DNA of 64,000 nucleotides. Origin: Prorocentrum cordatum. Its lineage: Eukaryota; Sar; Dinophyceae; Prorocentrales; Prorocentraceae. Positions 44,792 to 54,056 of this stretch are shown here, in pieces. A program made the position numbers and the translations under genes. The notes below the pieces were generated by a model. It was not told the origin of the DNA. It ran no database searches and was given only the letters and a program-made list of their open reading frames with translations. Location of the stretch: NCBI GenBank assembly GCA_963575745.1, contig CAUYUJ010004780.1, positions 62,001-126,000 on the forward strand, read 5' to 3'. How positions within the stretch are numbered: position 1 is the first letter of the stretch; every line of letters begins with the position of its first letter.

Positions 44792-45553
44792 TCATGTCCG
44801 AGTTGTTTGCGAAGCACCGCGGCACCATTCCTTTGACATCGGCTTCTGGGTCACCGGGCCCTGGAGACCGACCTGGCAGCCGCTGACCGATACACGGCGC
44901 ACGCCAGCGGCAGCGCACAGCGCCATCATGGATGCGCAGCTCCAAGACTTGGCAGACGTCGGAGCCTCGATCGCGACGCACCGGCCCCCCTGCATCTGCA
45001 TCCGGGCCACGACCCCGCAGAAACTGAAATATCAAACTGCTTCTTTCACCGTTTGCCGGTGCTTGGCCAGGTGTCAGCGAGCATCCTCCACCGTCAAGTT
45101 CTGCAGCGACGACAGGGCGCCGCACGGAGGACTCATGCCGACGTAGTCCGGCACCTCGGTGCGGATCAGGTGTAGCATGAGATGTCGGTCTTGGCTTCGT
45201 CTAGCATCCCAGCCGTTCTCGAGGTCGAACGAGCCGAGGCTCTCGAAGCCCATGGTCTCGAATACTGGGGTCACCCTCGGTACCGCAGACAGCTGCAAGC
45301 ACTTCGGGCGGTCTCCCACGGCCACCTGGGACGCCAGCACTCCCTTCAGGAAACCGCGCATGGCACGTCTGCTCATGACATCAAGAACGCCCGCTGTCCA
45401 AAGGACGTCGGCGTCGTCGCATGCTCCACATTCCGTCTCACCATCGACGTTACCCCCTGCAGATGTCATGCCATCTCCTACATCATCGACGTTAACCCCG
45501 GCGGACGCCATGCCATCCTTGACATCATCGACGTCACCCCCTGCGGATGTCAT
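44792..45553 (-). pseudogene. Element A methyltransferase-like (SPPC) segment with internal 42-bp repeats
   Basis: Frame 45074-45553 starts with three 14-codon repeats (unit like MTSAGGDVDDVKDG; 45445-45553). It then has 'SFDLENGWDARRSQDRHLML' and 'VPDYVGMSPPCGALSSLQNL'. A second frame (44792-45010) continues with 'RCVAIEAPTSAKSWSCASM'. In dinoflagellate Copia elements this segment lies between protease and integrase. The SPPC motif after a beta-strand-like 'DYVGM' resembles motif IV (PC) of cytosine-5 methyltransferases, but no clear motif I is visible, so the function is unproven. A frameshift separates it from protease, and TGA/TAG codons lie near 45020-45075. Confidence 0.55.
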
Positions 45554-46337
45554 GCCATCCTATTTGGCCTCTGGGCTCGGGCCCGACCCTAGCGAAAATC
45601 GCGGTCGCTTCAGCGACGAACCTCTCCATGCCCGTCACCTCCTCTGCTGTCATGACGCCCGCCTCTGCCGTCTGAATATGCCTGTGACTCTCGTTCGTCG
45701 TCTCACGCAGGTTGAGCTGATAGTGGCCGCTGGCTGCCACCTTCAGCGGCACCGACACGTCCAGCCTCGCGAAGTGGATCTCATCCTTCTCCATGTCGAT
45801 GACCGCGCCGAGGTTCTTCAGCATGGGTTTGCTCAGCAGGAGAAGGGCCCTTCCAGCAACGACGCGCCCGCGCGACACCAGTGGCTTGCCGCCGACGCGA
45901 CACTGCAGCTCGACCGTGTAGATGGAGGTCAGGGTCTCCTGGTTCCCGAACCTGACCACATATGGTTGGTCCTGCTTGATACTCTTCATCTCGAAGCCCA
46001 CCGTCTTCATGACCGTCTTCTGATCCTCCAGCGTCTCCTCGCCGATGAGGCGCTTGCCGCGCCCGGCGCCCACGACGCCGGAACCCGCTTCGTGCGCTGA
46101 CGCCGCCAGCTCTTCCAGGATCTCCTCCTCTTCCTCGGGCTCGTGCGTCGGCCGCTGGTAATATGTGATCACCTCGCCGACCTCCGAGTCGGACGACTCT
46201 GCCTCGGCCTCGAACGCACCTCTCAGCTCGTCGATCGTCGCGTCGTAGTCGTCGTCGCACAACTCGCACTCGAAGGACTCGTCCGTGCCGTCGCTCGGAA
46301 TGTACACTGACTCCGACACATCGTCGTTCACCCCCAT
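45534..46337 (-). pseudogene. Element A protease, catalytic Asp apparently replaced
   Basis: A continuous frame of 267 codons in register with the gag zinc-knuckle frame upstream. After an acidic N-terminal part (EPEEEEEILEEL) comes 'GVVGAGRGKRLIGEETL', in the position where a retropepsin DxG active site is expected. Gly stands where Asp should be and Arg where the family commonly has Cys. Downstream 'VRFGNQETLTSIYTVELQC', 'SKPMLKNLGAVIDMEKDEI' and 'SGHYQLNL' match the rest of the aspartic protease fold. The enzyme would have cut the gag-pol polyprotein; this copy looks inactive. Confidence 0.65.
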
Positions 46338-46388
46338 GACTACGTCCGGCCGCTGATCCTGCTGACCCTTGTCTTCTCCTTTTCCATC

Positions 46389-47286
46389 TCAAGGCGGCGG
46401 CCGTCGCTGGCGTCGCGGTTTCTTGCAGCCCCTGCTGAAGTGGCCGACCTCGTCGCCGCTGTAGCACCTCACCATTTTGGCCATTGCCGTCGTGTCTGGC
46501 TTCTTCGGGACGAACCCCCGAGACAGCTGCTCTTTCGAGATCTTACTTCGCTGATCGCGCCACGTCGCCAACATCTCTATGGCCTCGCTCTCGTCCAGGA
46601 TGGTGTCATCGTCGTCCTCGGCACTCTCGTGCCCGGCGACGAGCGCGTCGACGTCTGGGTTCTCGTCGGGGCCATCGGCAATGTGTGCGCCAACGGACTT
46701 GCTTTGCTGACTGGAGTCGGCCGTTCAATTTGAGTGCGTCGTCCTCAGCGCCGTCGCCATACCTCGCTCCTTGCATGACCTCGTCGAGGCCGCCAGCACG
46801 ACGGCCTGGGCCTGCGGCGGCATGTGGGTGCCCTGCAGCAGTAGGAAGCCTCGAGCCATGTCTGGCAGGACCACGCCTTCGGACTCACCCGTGGCGAACG
46901 CCGCCTCAAGCCCCCACGGCGCGCCGCCATAGATTCTTTCTTGACCAGCTTCAGCGCGAACGCTTCCTGGAGCGCCTGGGCCAGCCTGTCGTGAACCGCC
47001 AGATCTGAAAACCGACTGTCCAGAGTCTCATGCACCATGTTCTCGCCGCCGTCCTGCTCGAGGTCGCCCATGTCGATCACCTCCAGCGCCTTGGCAGCTA
47101 AGTCGTCTTGTCTAACGGCGTGAACGGCACGGGCCCTAGCGCCGCGTTCGGCACCCCTTTGGCCTTCTGCGCGATGAGATAGGCTCTCGACCGCTTCTTC
47201 CATGAGCGATACTCCCTGAAAGCGTCGACGCCTGTGCCTGAGAACCGCATGACCCCACCGCCTGGTGCCTCGTCGTCCGCGGACAT
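46389..47286 (-). pseudogene. Element A gag with altered zinc knuckle
   Basis: The start codon at 47286 follows the 5' LTR by about 90 bp. Frame 47098-47286 gives 'FREYRSWKKRSRAYLIAQKA', typical of Copia gag. A shift near 47100 leads to 'ALEVIDMGDLEQDGGENMVH' and 'DRLAQALQEAFALKLVKKES'. A second shift near 46920 leads to 'GFLLLQGTHMPPQAQAVVLA', ending at TGA 46725-46727. The zinc-knuckle part (46389-46574) reads CYSGDEVGHFSRGC, so the second Cys of the CCHC knuckle is Gly. A TGA (46389-46391) then precedes the protease in the same frame. Confidence 0.7.
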
Positions 47287-47375
47287 GCTTCACCTCGTAG
47301 CGTCCGCCGGTACTGTCCTCAGGACCTCCCAATGCGACAGCGCCTGCTATCGCGCGGCACGCTCCGCGCGACCAA

Positions 47376-47519
47376 TGCTGATTGGGCCCCTGGAGAGGGG
47401 GCGCCCGCCCCCTCTCTCCCTCGCCAGAGGCAAGCAACATGCTGCATACACAACACGCACGATACGCACAATAATGTCAATTCTCTACCACGAGGGCCCA
47501 CTCGGGGCCCAGATCAACA
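47376..47519 (-). repeat. Element A 5' LTR
   Basis: 144 bp, TGTTGATC...CAGCA on the minus strand. Partner of the LTR at 40280-40425. The sequence just inside (47375 downwards, TTGGTCGCGCGGAGCG on minus) is where a primer-binding site should be; I cannot assign it to a tRNA. Confidence 0.85.
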
Positions 47520-49179
47520 CATATGAATCACGTAGCCCTAGCCCTGTCGAGCACTGGTCTGTTTGTCTGCTTGCAAGTGGCCTTGCGTTTGGCTGGTGTC
47601 GCCCAGGGGGCAATCTCGCCCACCCGTGCGCCAACCAGCTGACCCCCCTGAATGACATGCGTTGGAAGTCGTCTTGCATGACGGCTACCTTCCCGCAGCG
47701 CGGGGGATGTTCTCCGTGTGGCGTTTGTACCAAGCGTCGTAGTTCACACGGGAATTAAAGTACGAAGGCGAACATGCGGTTCTGCAGTTGGGTTGCAGCA
47801 TGACTATTGCGACACAGCGCGCCTGCAGATAGCGCACAACAGCCTGCTGCACTCGTAGGTTGCCCAGGTCATCGCTGGCACGCTTGTCTAGGTTACCTCC
47901 AGGAGTTAGCTTTCTTTTGAAAGCCAGTTGTGATATGCCGCCATTGCTACGCAGCTGTCCGTTCCACAGCAGAGGGTAGGGACAATGGTAAATATGTCGG
48001 CATGCGCGTCCGCAATGCCACTTGGGAGTGTTAAGAAGAGGCTGTCGTCATCGTCTGACTCCAGCTCTTTTCCTAGAACGTCGGAGAGCAGCGCGGCATC
48101 TCCTAGGCCATTGAGGTCGTCGCCACAGTCGCCGTTGCCATCGCCAACGTGTTTGGGTATCTTTGTCGGTTTGACGCCAGCTTCCTTATCAGCTTGTTGC
48201 TTTTCTTCCTGCTTTATCCGGGCATCGGTTGGCAATGCAGTTTGTACGTTTGGTGTGTCCACCAATATTGGAAACGTTGGAATTTCGGGTAGGCCCCCGT
48301 CGTCAAGCCCAATCGAGAGGGGAGGTATGCGATCATCTTCGGTGAACTTAACTTGAATATTGTGGCTTGGCGGCGCATGCCCCTGTCCCAGCAACGCCGG
48401 GGGAGCTACTTCCCACTGCAAACTCGCACATATAATGCTGACTCCTTTTGGCAACGGTGCTTTCCAATTGTAGGCGGTCGATTGGTCCTTGACTCTAATA
48501 TCTTCAACCACCTTCTTTTTGTCAAGGTCGAGTGCAACCCGGCGTGCTACGTCGCCCGAAAGTGGTCCGCTGTCGATGGACTGCGTGTAGTTATGCACGT
48601 TTGTATCGGTGCATGTGAACACTTACAGGTAAGCTTGCGTTCCGTCTTTGCTGGTATCCTTACAGAGCTGGTCCACAAGTTGTGCTGTCAGGGATATCAT
48701 TGTCTGGTTTCGCCATTCGGCATGTTGCTGGTCGTGCCCGTGCCAGTCCAGTACGCTCTGCGCAATGTTAAACACTTACATATCCATAGTGTCGTTGGTA
48801 TTTTCGTACACGATGTACATATCTGTATATAGGAGCCACTGGGCCCTACGTTGGCACGATCAAACTTGATGTCGAAATGACAGAGGCGCATTCGGATCTC
48901 TTTGAGTTCAAGGCTTTGGAAGGCTTCCTGAATTGGAGCAAACTTCCAGAAGTATCCGGACGGTCCTACCAAGACTATTTGCATCCTGAGAGCGCGTATT
49001 TTGGTCAAGAGATTACGTGTTCTCTCATAGTGTGGCCTAGCGTGTTTGCACGGCAGCCTAACATACCAGTCAGCGGGCGTATCCACCCAAAGCTGCGCGC
49101 AATCTCCGGATAAGGTTCCTCCCGGACATTGCGTCCCCATCGATGTCACTACCTCGTCACGTATAATGCGGTCGCACAT
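47520..49179 (-). pseudogene. Element B methyltransferase-like segments
   Basis: Frame 48697-49179 reads 'TLSGDCAQLWVDTPADWYVR', 'ALRMQIVLVGPSGYFWKFAP' and 'RMRLCHFDIKFDRANVGPSG' followed by 'SYIQICTSCTKIPTTLWICK'. Frame 47906-48622 is an acidic linker ('GKELESDDDDSLFLTLPSG') ending in '...CVAMAAYHNWLSKES'. Then, in other frames, come 'RCVAIVMLQPNCRTACSPS' (about 47765-47830), 'SRVNYDAWYKRHTEN' and 'GKVAVMQDDFQR'. The pairs P.GSY..C and QPNCR.....PS recall the Pro-Cys motif of methyltransferases and sit in the same slot as SPPC in element A, but I cannot prove a methyltransferase fold. Several frameshifts. Confidence 0.45.
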
Positions 49180-49810
49180 ATATGCCCGACGGCGTAGTTC
49201 GGCGGAAACCGTGTCGATACCTTATGTGACCAAAGCTTTAAAATGATATACTGTAGTGTTGGTTGTGGAGCGTGTCTCCACGCTGTTCTTTGTTATAAGG
49301 CCCGCGCCCGCGCCTGTGGCCCCCTCGGGGCAGCAAGAAGGCTTGGCCAGAGGGCCCGCCTGCCCCCGTCAGCGGGGGTCATCTATGTGGGGTAAGATAC
49401 CCGGCCTCTCGTCGCTCGAGCACGTCCTACACCCGCTGGTGCCCTGCTCGGCGGTGTTGCGCGACGACGAGCTATGGTCTCCGACGTGGAATACTGGTAG
49501 CCTGTCCTCCACAATCGGTATAGTGCCCCAGTATTCCCTGGGCGTGGCCGCCCCCGACACAGTGGGGCCGCCTGTGAGCCAGTCCCTAGCCTCCTCCAGG
49601 CGTGGATGGAGGTGGTTCGCCAGTGGGTCTGAGCCTCACTTGCCAGCTGCTTCTTTCACCTTGTGGTGGAAGCCTGCAAGCAGCATCCTGGTCATCTCAC
49701 AGTCATCCACTGGGCGATCAGGGCGATGCCAGTAGTCCTGTCGAGCTGACCATCATGGTAATCGCGTCGTCCACGGCCTGGTCCATGAAGCGGTTCAACG
49801 CTTCATGATT
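49180..49810. other. Element B interval with no recognised domain
   Basis: Between protease and the methyltransferase-like segment. Plus and minus frames both exist (for example plus 49256-49735), none with a motif. Probably degenerate B sequence. Confidence 0.35.
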
Positions 49811-50566
49811 CTACTCGCCAGTGTAATGGCATACCTGAGAGGCTTGTCCTCGGTCGGCCTCTGTCTCATGCTGGGATGAGCCCCCAGCACTAACAGGAGT
49901 GAAAGTCTCAGCTGCTGAATCGCCCTCTGTCCCAGGAGTGCCCCCCCCATAATGCGAGCGTGAGATGGCCTGGTGTCTTGGAGGCGTGTTCTCCAGCATC
50001 AGAACTTGCGCGCCCTTGCCGAGCTGCGCCTTATATGTGTGCGGGCCTGGAAAGATAATACGTTCCTTACCCCCCTCCAGGATCAGGATCGTTCTCTTTG
50101 CTTGAATGGAGGCAAGGCTAGGGGTGGCGGGCGAGTCTGAGCCGGATCCTTCTGCTATGTTACCAACAAATGCATCCACCTTTGTGGTCGGTGGTTTGTC
50201 GGGATTCTGGTAATTGCGCGCAATTGTTCACGTTCCCGAGGTCTGGCACATGGCTGCGCCACTGCCAACTCCGTTGACGTAGAGCAGCCTTTCCAGGTTC
50301 ATGACCTTCGGCACGTGTCCATGCTGGCGGGATCGTTGGTCTAACTCTCGTGCTGTGTGAATTCCTACGATGTTAATGTTCGAACCAATGTCTACCAGCA
50401 TACTCAGTTTACCAAGGGTCCACGTTTCGAGCTTACCTGCTGAATATATTGCTGGATGCTGGCTGGGGTCGACATGGCATACGTTTCCGAGCTCATCTGC
50501 TTTCTGAGCCTCCTCTGGTGGGCGATGAACTGGTTCATCGTCACATTCATAATCAGAGGATCCCAA
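49811..50566 (-). pseudogene. Element B protease, interrupted by in-frame TGA
   Basis: Frame 50228-50566 contains 'GKLSMLVDIGSNINIVGIHT', where D59 in 'VDIGS' matches the retropepsin catalytic Asp (usual D-T/S-G; the Thr/Ser is Ile here). It is followed by 'LERLLYVNGVGSGAAMC'. A TGA (50228-50230) interrupts. The same frame continues at 49811-50179 with 'VDAFVGNIAEGSGSDSPATP', 'LASIQAKRTILILEGGKERI' and 'FPGPHTYK', the typical remainder. Only one register is involved, so a single substitution separates the halves. After 'RSHYGG' the frame becomes uninformative. Confidence 0.65.
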
Positions 50567-53245
50567 TTGGCCATAAAGGCGCTAATTTCTTCCACCGTGG
50601 CGACCTCACGCTCAATTCCCCCATCGGCGTACCTTTTGGTGTTGGTCGGTTCGGGCAGTGCGTTCGTTTCTTCACCAGTGGCACGGGTCTCCTTGTCCTG
50701 CAGCAAGAATGCTGCGGTTTGTTCGTGCATCGCCCTTTCTGCAGCCACTGCCTACTCCAAGGCCGCGTTGTCCGACGGGGAGTCCACTCTCCTGCTCGTG
50801 GCCGAGCGAAGGCTGCGGCGATGCCTTGAACCCGCCTGTTGTTGTCGTTGCTGTTCTAGGCGGTCAAGCAGCGGGTTGTTGAAAGGATTTGACGCTATAT
50901 GGGTTGCAGGTGCCCCCGCATCCTACATCGATGGGGCGTTGACTGCAGGTGTCCCCGCATCGTGTGAAAGCGGTGTCAAAACTGCCATTGCTGGGGAGGT
51001 TCCCCGAATCTTTTGGCTCGTGGCCGAGCTTGTCGGTGGACTTGACACCAAGACTTCATCCAGCCTCCGGCGCACGTCAGATCTCTTGATCCTGCTGAAT
51101 GGCCACAGCTGCTGAGCTCGATGAATCAATATGCCCCGCATGTGGATATTCCGCAAGAGCGACTCCCGGCCGCCTGCATATGGCACATGGAGCCTCTACG
51201 CTGGCCCCTGCCCTTCCCCTTGAGACGTGCACCCGAGCGTTGCGGCCCCAGCATTCGGCACGGCATTGGCGACCGCACTGTAGCCTCCACATCCTTTCGC
51301 GCAATGCGAGGGACCCGAGGCAAAAGGCAAACTGTGTGAAGGCTACATAATATCCGACGCCACAAGTGTGTCTAAGCTCGGGCGTGTCCGCCCTTGCCGC
51401 TGCAGCATGGACTCATCCGCTTCGCAAGGAGGCGGTGGTGGTCCATCCCTAGAACTTGGATTGGACATCGCGGTCGGCGCGTGTCCGCGCTGAGCATTGC
51501 GATTGGCGATGTGTTGCGTCCGCCTCAAGTTCCAGTAACTCTTCTGCTGCATGCATGTTTGCTTGCATCGTCGCGTGGGTGCCATGCAAATATCACGGCA
51601 CGGTGCTTGCCGGTGGGTTAACCTCAAGTGATAGTGGCTGCATTATCGCGTCTGGGTCTGTAGGCGGGAGGTGATAACCCACGTGCGTACGTCTGTCATC
51701 CTGAGACACGTGCCGCTTGCGACCGATAGAATTCATCCGCCATGTCCCCAGCCACTTGGTTCTGGGCCAATTGGCCCACTATGTGTGTTCCATTGATCTC
51801 CGCATAGTGCTCGGGAAATAACGGATGATCCATCTGTGGTGGAACTGGTCCTTGGAGTGGCACGTATGCTGGGTGTGCAGCGAATGCCGAAATAAATGGC
51901 AGCCTATCTGGGTGGTTCGCCGATGGACTTGCATCGGGGTGCCATCCCCAGCGAGGTGTCCAGTTGTTCCGGTCTGATGTTGTTGCTGCGTAAATCTCTG
52001 CTGCTCACGTGCGGACTGCCTGTGTCCAAGCTGCTCTGCTTATGGTAATGCCATCGGTGAGCTCGTTGGACTGCAAGCGGCCTGGCCTTGGCATGGAGTG
52101 CCGAAGGGCGCAGTTGGCTTATAAATTCATAGGGGGCTCTGCCGGTGCTTTTCGCGGGGCGTCGGCCCACTGATCGAACCTACCGAAAACATCCGACAGA
52201 GTAGATGCGTCGCTGGATTGCGGCAACATCCATGAGGATGAGCCTGCATCGGTTGGCAAGGCTGCTGGTGGCCCGGCACATGTTGGCGTGGCTGCGTCCG
52301 CAGGTGCCCCCGCGTCCATCAATGCGCTGATATGCGTCTCTTCGAGCTCCGATGGAGAAGCGTCCGGGTCGAAAACCCTACCAGGCGCGGGCGCTCTAGC
52401 AATGGACTCAGGTGTGAATGATTCCATGTCGAGATATCCCATGGGCGCGTCCGCCCCAACACCACGCGGTCTGTCGGGCTCGAACAGGCTGCCTGGGAGT
52501 TCAGCATCACCTAATTATTGGTTATCGGCCAATCCCGCAGCTCATGATACTCGTCATAGTAGCACTGGGGATTGTGCCAGATCTGCTTCCGCTTGTCTTC
52601 GGGCTTCAACGTCAGCTGCATGAAGCACTTGGCCCGAATGATGCCACCGCAACCATCCGTCGAGGCGATATCGCTGGCAGAACGCCACACCTTGCTCCGC
52701 ATTGTAATAATCGCAGGAAGTATATGAATATGAATGAGTTGGGGTCGGGCCTAATTCCCGAGGAGGGTCCTGGGGTCTCCTGGCAGGCGCGGGCGCCCGT
52801 GCACAGACTGCCTGCCATGCCTACTTCGCGGGATATGCTGTGCGCGGCAGGACAGCCCGCGCTCGAGGACACCCTGTGCGGGGTCCCCCCCGGTTCCATG
52901 CATGAAGAACCTCGGGGAATCATGGCCGCTTATTTCTGCCACTGGAGTGCGCAGTGATTCTGGACACAGAATGCCAGGAAGCGAGTGTCCGTTGGAGGCC
53001 CTGATCCAGTGTTGGGACATCATGGCCATCGCGCGTTTGCTTCAGCTGACGGCGCGCCTTCGCAGCGCACGAATAATCCGTCATCTCGGCAATGTGCAGT
53101 TGCAGCAGCGCTGCATATTCGGGCGGTTGATCAGTCATCCACTCGGCGACTGCTTCGCAATAGTGACCACCCCAAGCGCAGGTCAGAACATCCAGAACCG
53201 CTACCCATCCATCGTAAGGATCCCAGGGCCAGCAATCCCTCATGA
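50404..53245 (-). pseudogene. Element B gag-like region, heavily decayed
   Basis: Several short minus frames look protein-like but lie in different registers: 52920-53243 ('DCWPWDPYDGWVAVLDVLTC', 'WMTDQPPEYAALLQLH'), 52511-52702 ('MQLTLKPEDKRKQIWHN'), 52119-52442 (Pro/Ala/Asp-rich), about 51725-51905 ('YAEINGTHIVGQLAQNQVAG'), 51077-51304 ('APCAICRRPGVAL', a possible CxxC knuckle) and 50404-50748 ('MANWDPLIMNVTMNQFIAHQ'). Order and position upstream of protease argue for gag; no single motif proves it. Confidence 0.4.
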
Positions 53246-53384
53246 CTTGCTGGCTGTAAGTATTCCCGACCTAGGCTCTGCCTAGGGGGGGTCTTACTCG
53301 GTAAACTTAAACGGGCCGGGCAGTGGGGCCCGCCCCGGGCGGCTCCCCCGGCATCCGCTCGTGGTTCCCCCAGCGGCGCCCCCT

Positions 53385-54040
53385 TAGCTTAGCACTGCCT
53401 ATCTCATCTTAGCTTAGATTATTTCATTTTAGTTCAGCTTAGCTTCATCTTAGCTCATGTTTATCTTAGCTTACCTTCATCTTAGCTTCGCAGAGCACAG
53501 CATAGCATTGCAGAGCGTAGCACAGCACAGCGCAGCACAGCATATCATAGCAAAGCCCAGCATAGCACAGCATAGCGCAGCATAGCGCAGCATAGCACAG
53601 TATAGCTCAGCACTGCACAGCAGAGCACAGCGCAGCATAGCATTAGCATGGGTGTAATTCCCGACCTAGGCTCCGCCTAAAGGGTTAGCTTAGCTAAACT
53701 AAGCTAAGCTAAGCTTAGCTTAATGTAGCTTAGCTTTAGCTTAGCATAGCGCAGCGCTGCATTAGCATAGCATAGCATAGAATACCATGGCCACGCATAT
53801 CATAGCATATCATAGCAGAGCGCAGCATAGCACTGCGTAGCATATCATAGCATATCATAGCGCAGACTAGCATAACACATCGTAGTAAAGCATAGTTTAG
53901 CATAGCACAGCATGACATAGCATAGTTTAGCTTAGCATAGCATAGCATAGCGCAGCAAACCATTGCATAACATAGCATATCATCGCGCAGCATAACATGG
54001 CATATCATAGCACAGCATAACATAGCATATCAACTATTGC
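53385..54040. repeat. Degenerate pentamer array (AGCAT/AGCAC/AGCTT)
   Basis: About 650 bases of 5-base units: AGCTT early (53385-53480), AGCAC/AGCAT (53480-53650), AGCTT again (53690-53750) and AGCAT to the end. 'ATTCCCGACCTAGGCTC' occurs just before it (about 53263) and inside it (about 53656). The minus frame 'MLCCAMICHVMLRDDM' is its translation. Confidence 0.92.
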
Positions 54041-54056
54041 TGCTTTCTTAAGGGCT

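Larger units (their letters stand above)
40280..47519 (-). mobile_element. Copia-type retrotransposon A, full-length but dead, nested in B
   Basis: A 7,240-bp element bounded by LTRs of 146 and 144 bp. Minus-strand order is gag (47.29-46.39), protease (46.34-45.53), methyltransferase-like segment (45.55-44.79), integrase (44.76-43.57), linker, reverse transcriptase (43.08-42.19), RNase H (42.0-41.36) and a C-terminal extension (41.35-40.61), as in Ty1/Copia. The flanks are ATATG on the 5' side and ATGCG on the 3' side, a plausible 5-bp target duplication with two transitions. All enzyme domains carry stops, shifts or lost catalytic residues. Confidence 0.88.
47520..53245 (-). mobile_element. 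Copia-type retrotransposon B, 5' half
   Basis: Continues the B element upstream of the A insertion. In minus-strand order from 53.2 kb it holds gag-like frames, protease (50.57-49.81) and methyltransferase-like segments (49.18-47.52). The end at 47520 joins the segment at 40279 in frame after removing A and one target-duplication copy. The 5' boundary is uncertain: recognisable protein-like sequence fades at about 53.25 kb. Confidence 0.65.

Noticed and set aside
45159-46100. 313-codon plus frame over element A
   Set aside because: Antisense to the protease and Pro-Cys segment, with no motif of its own.
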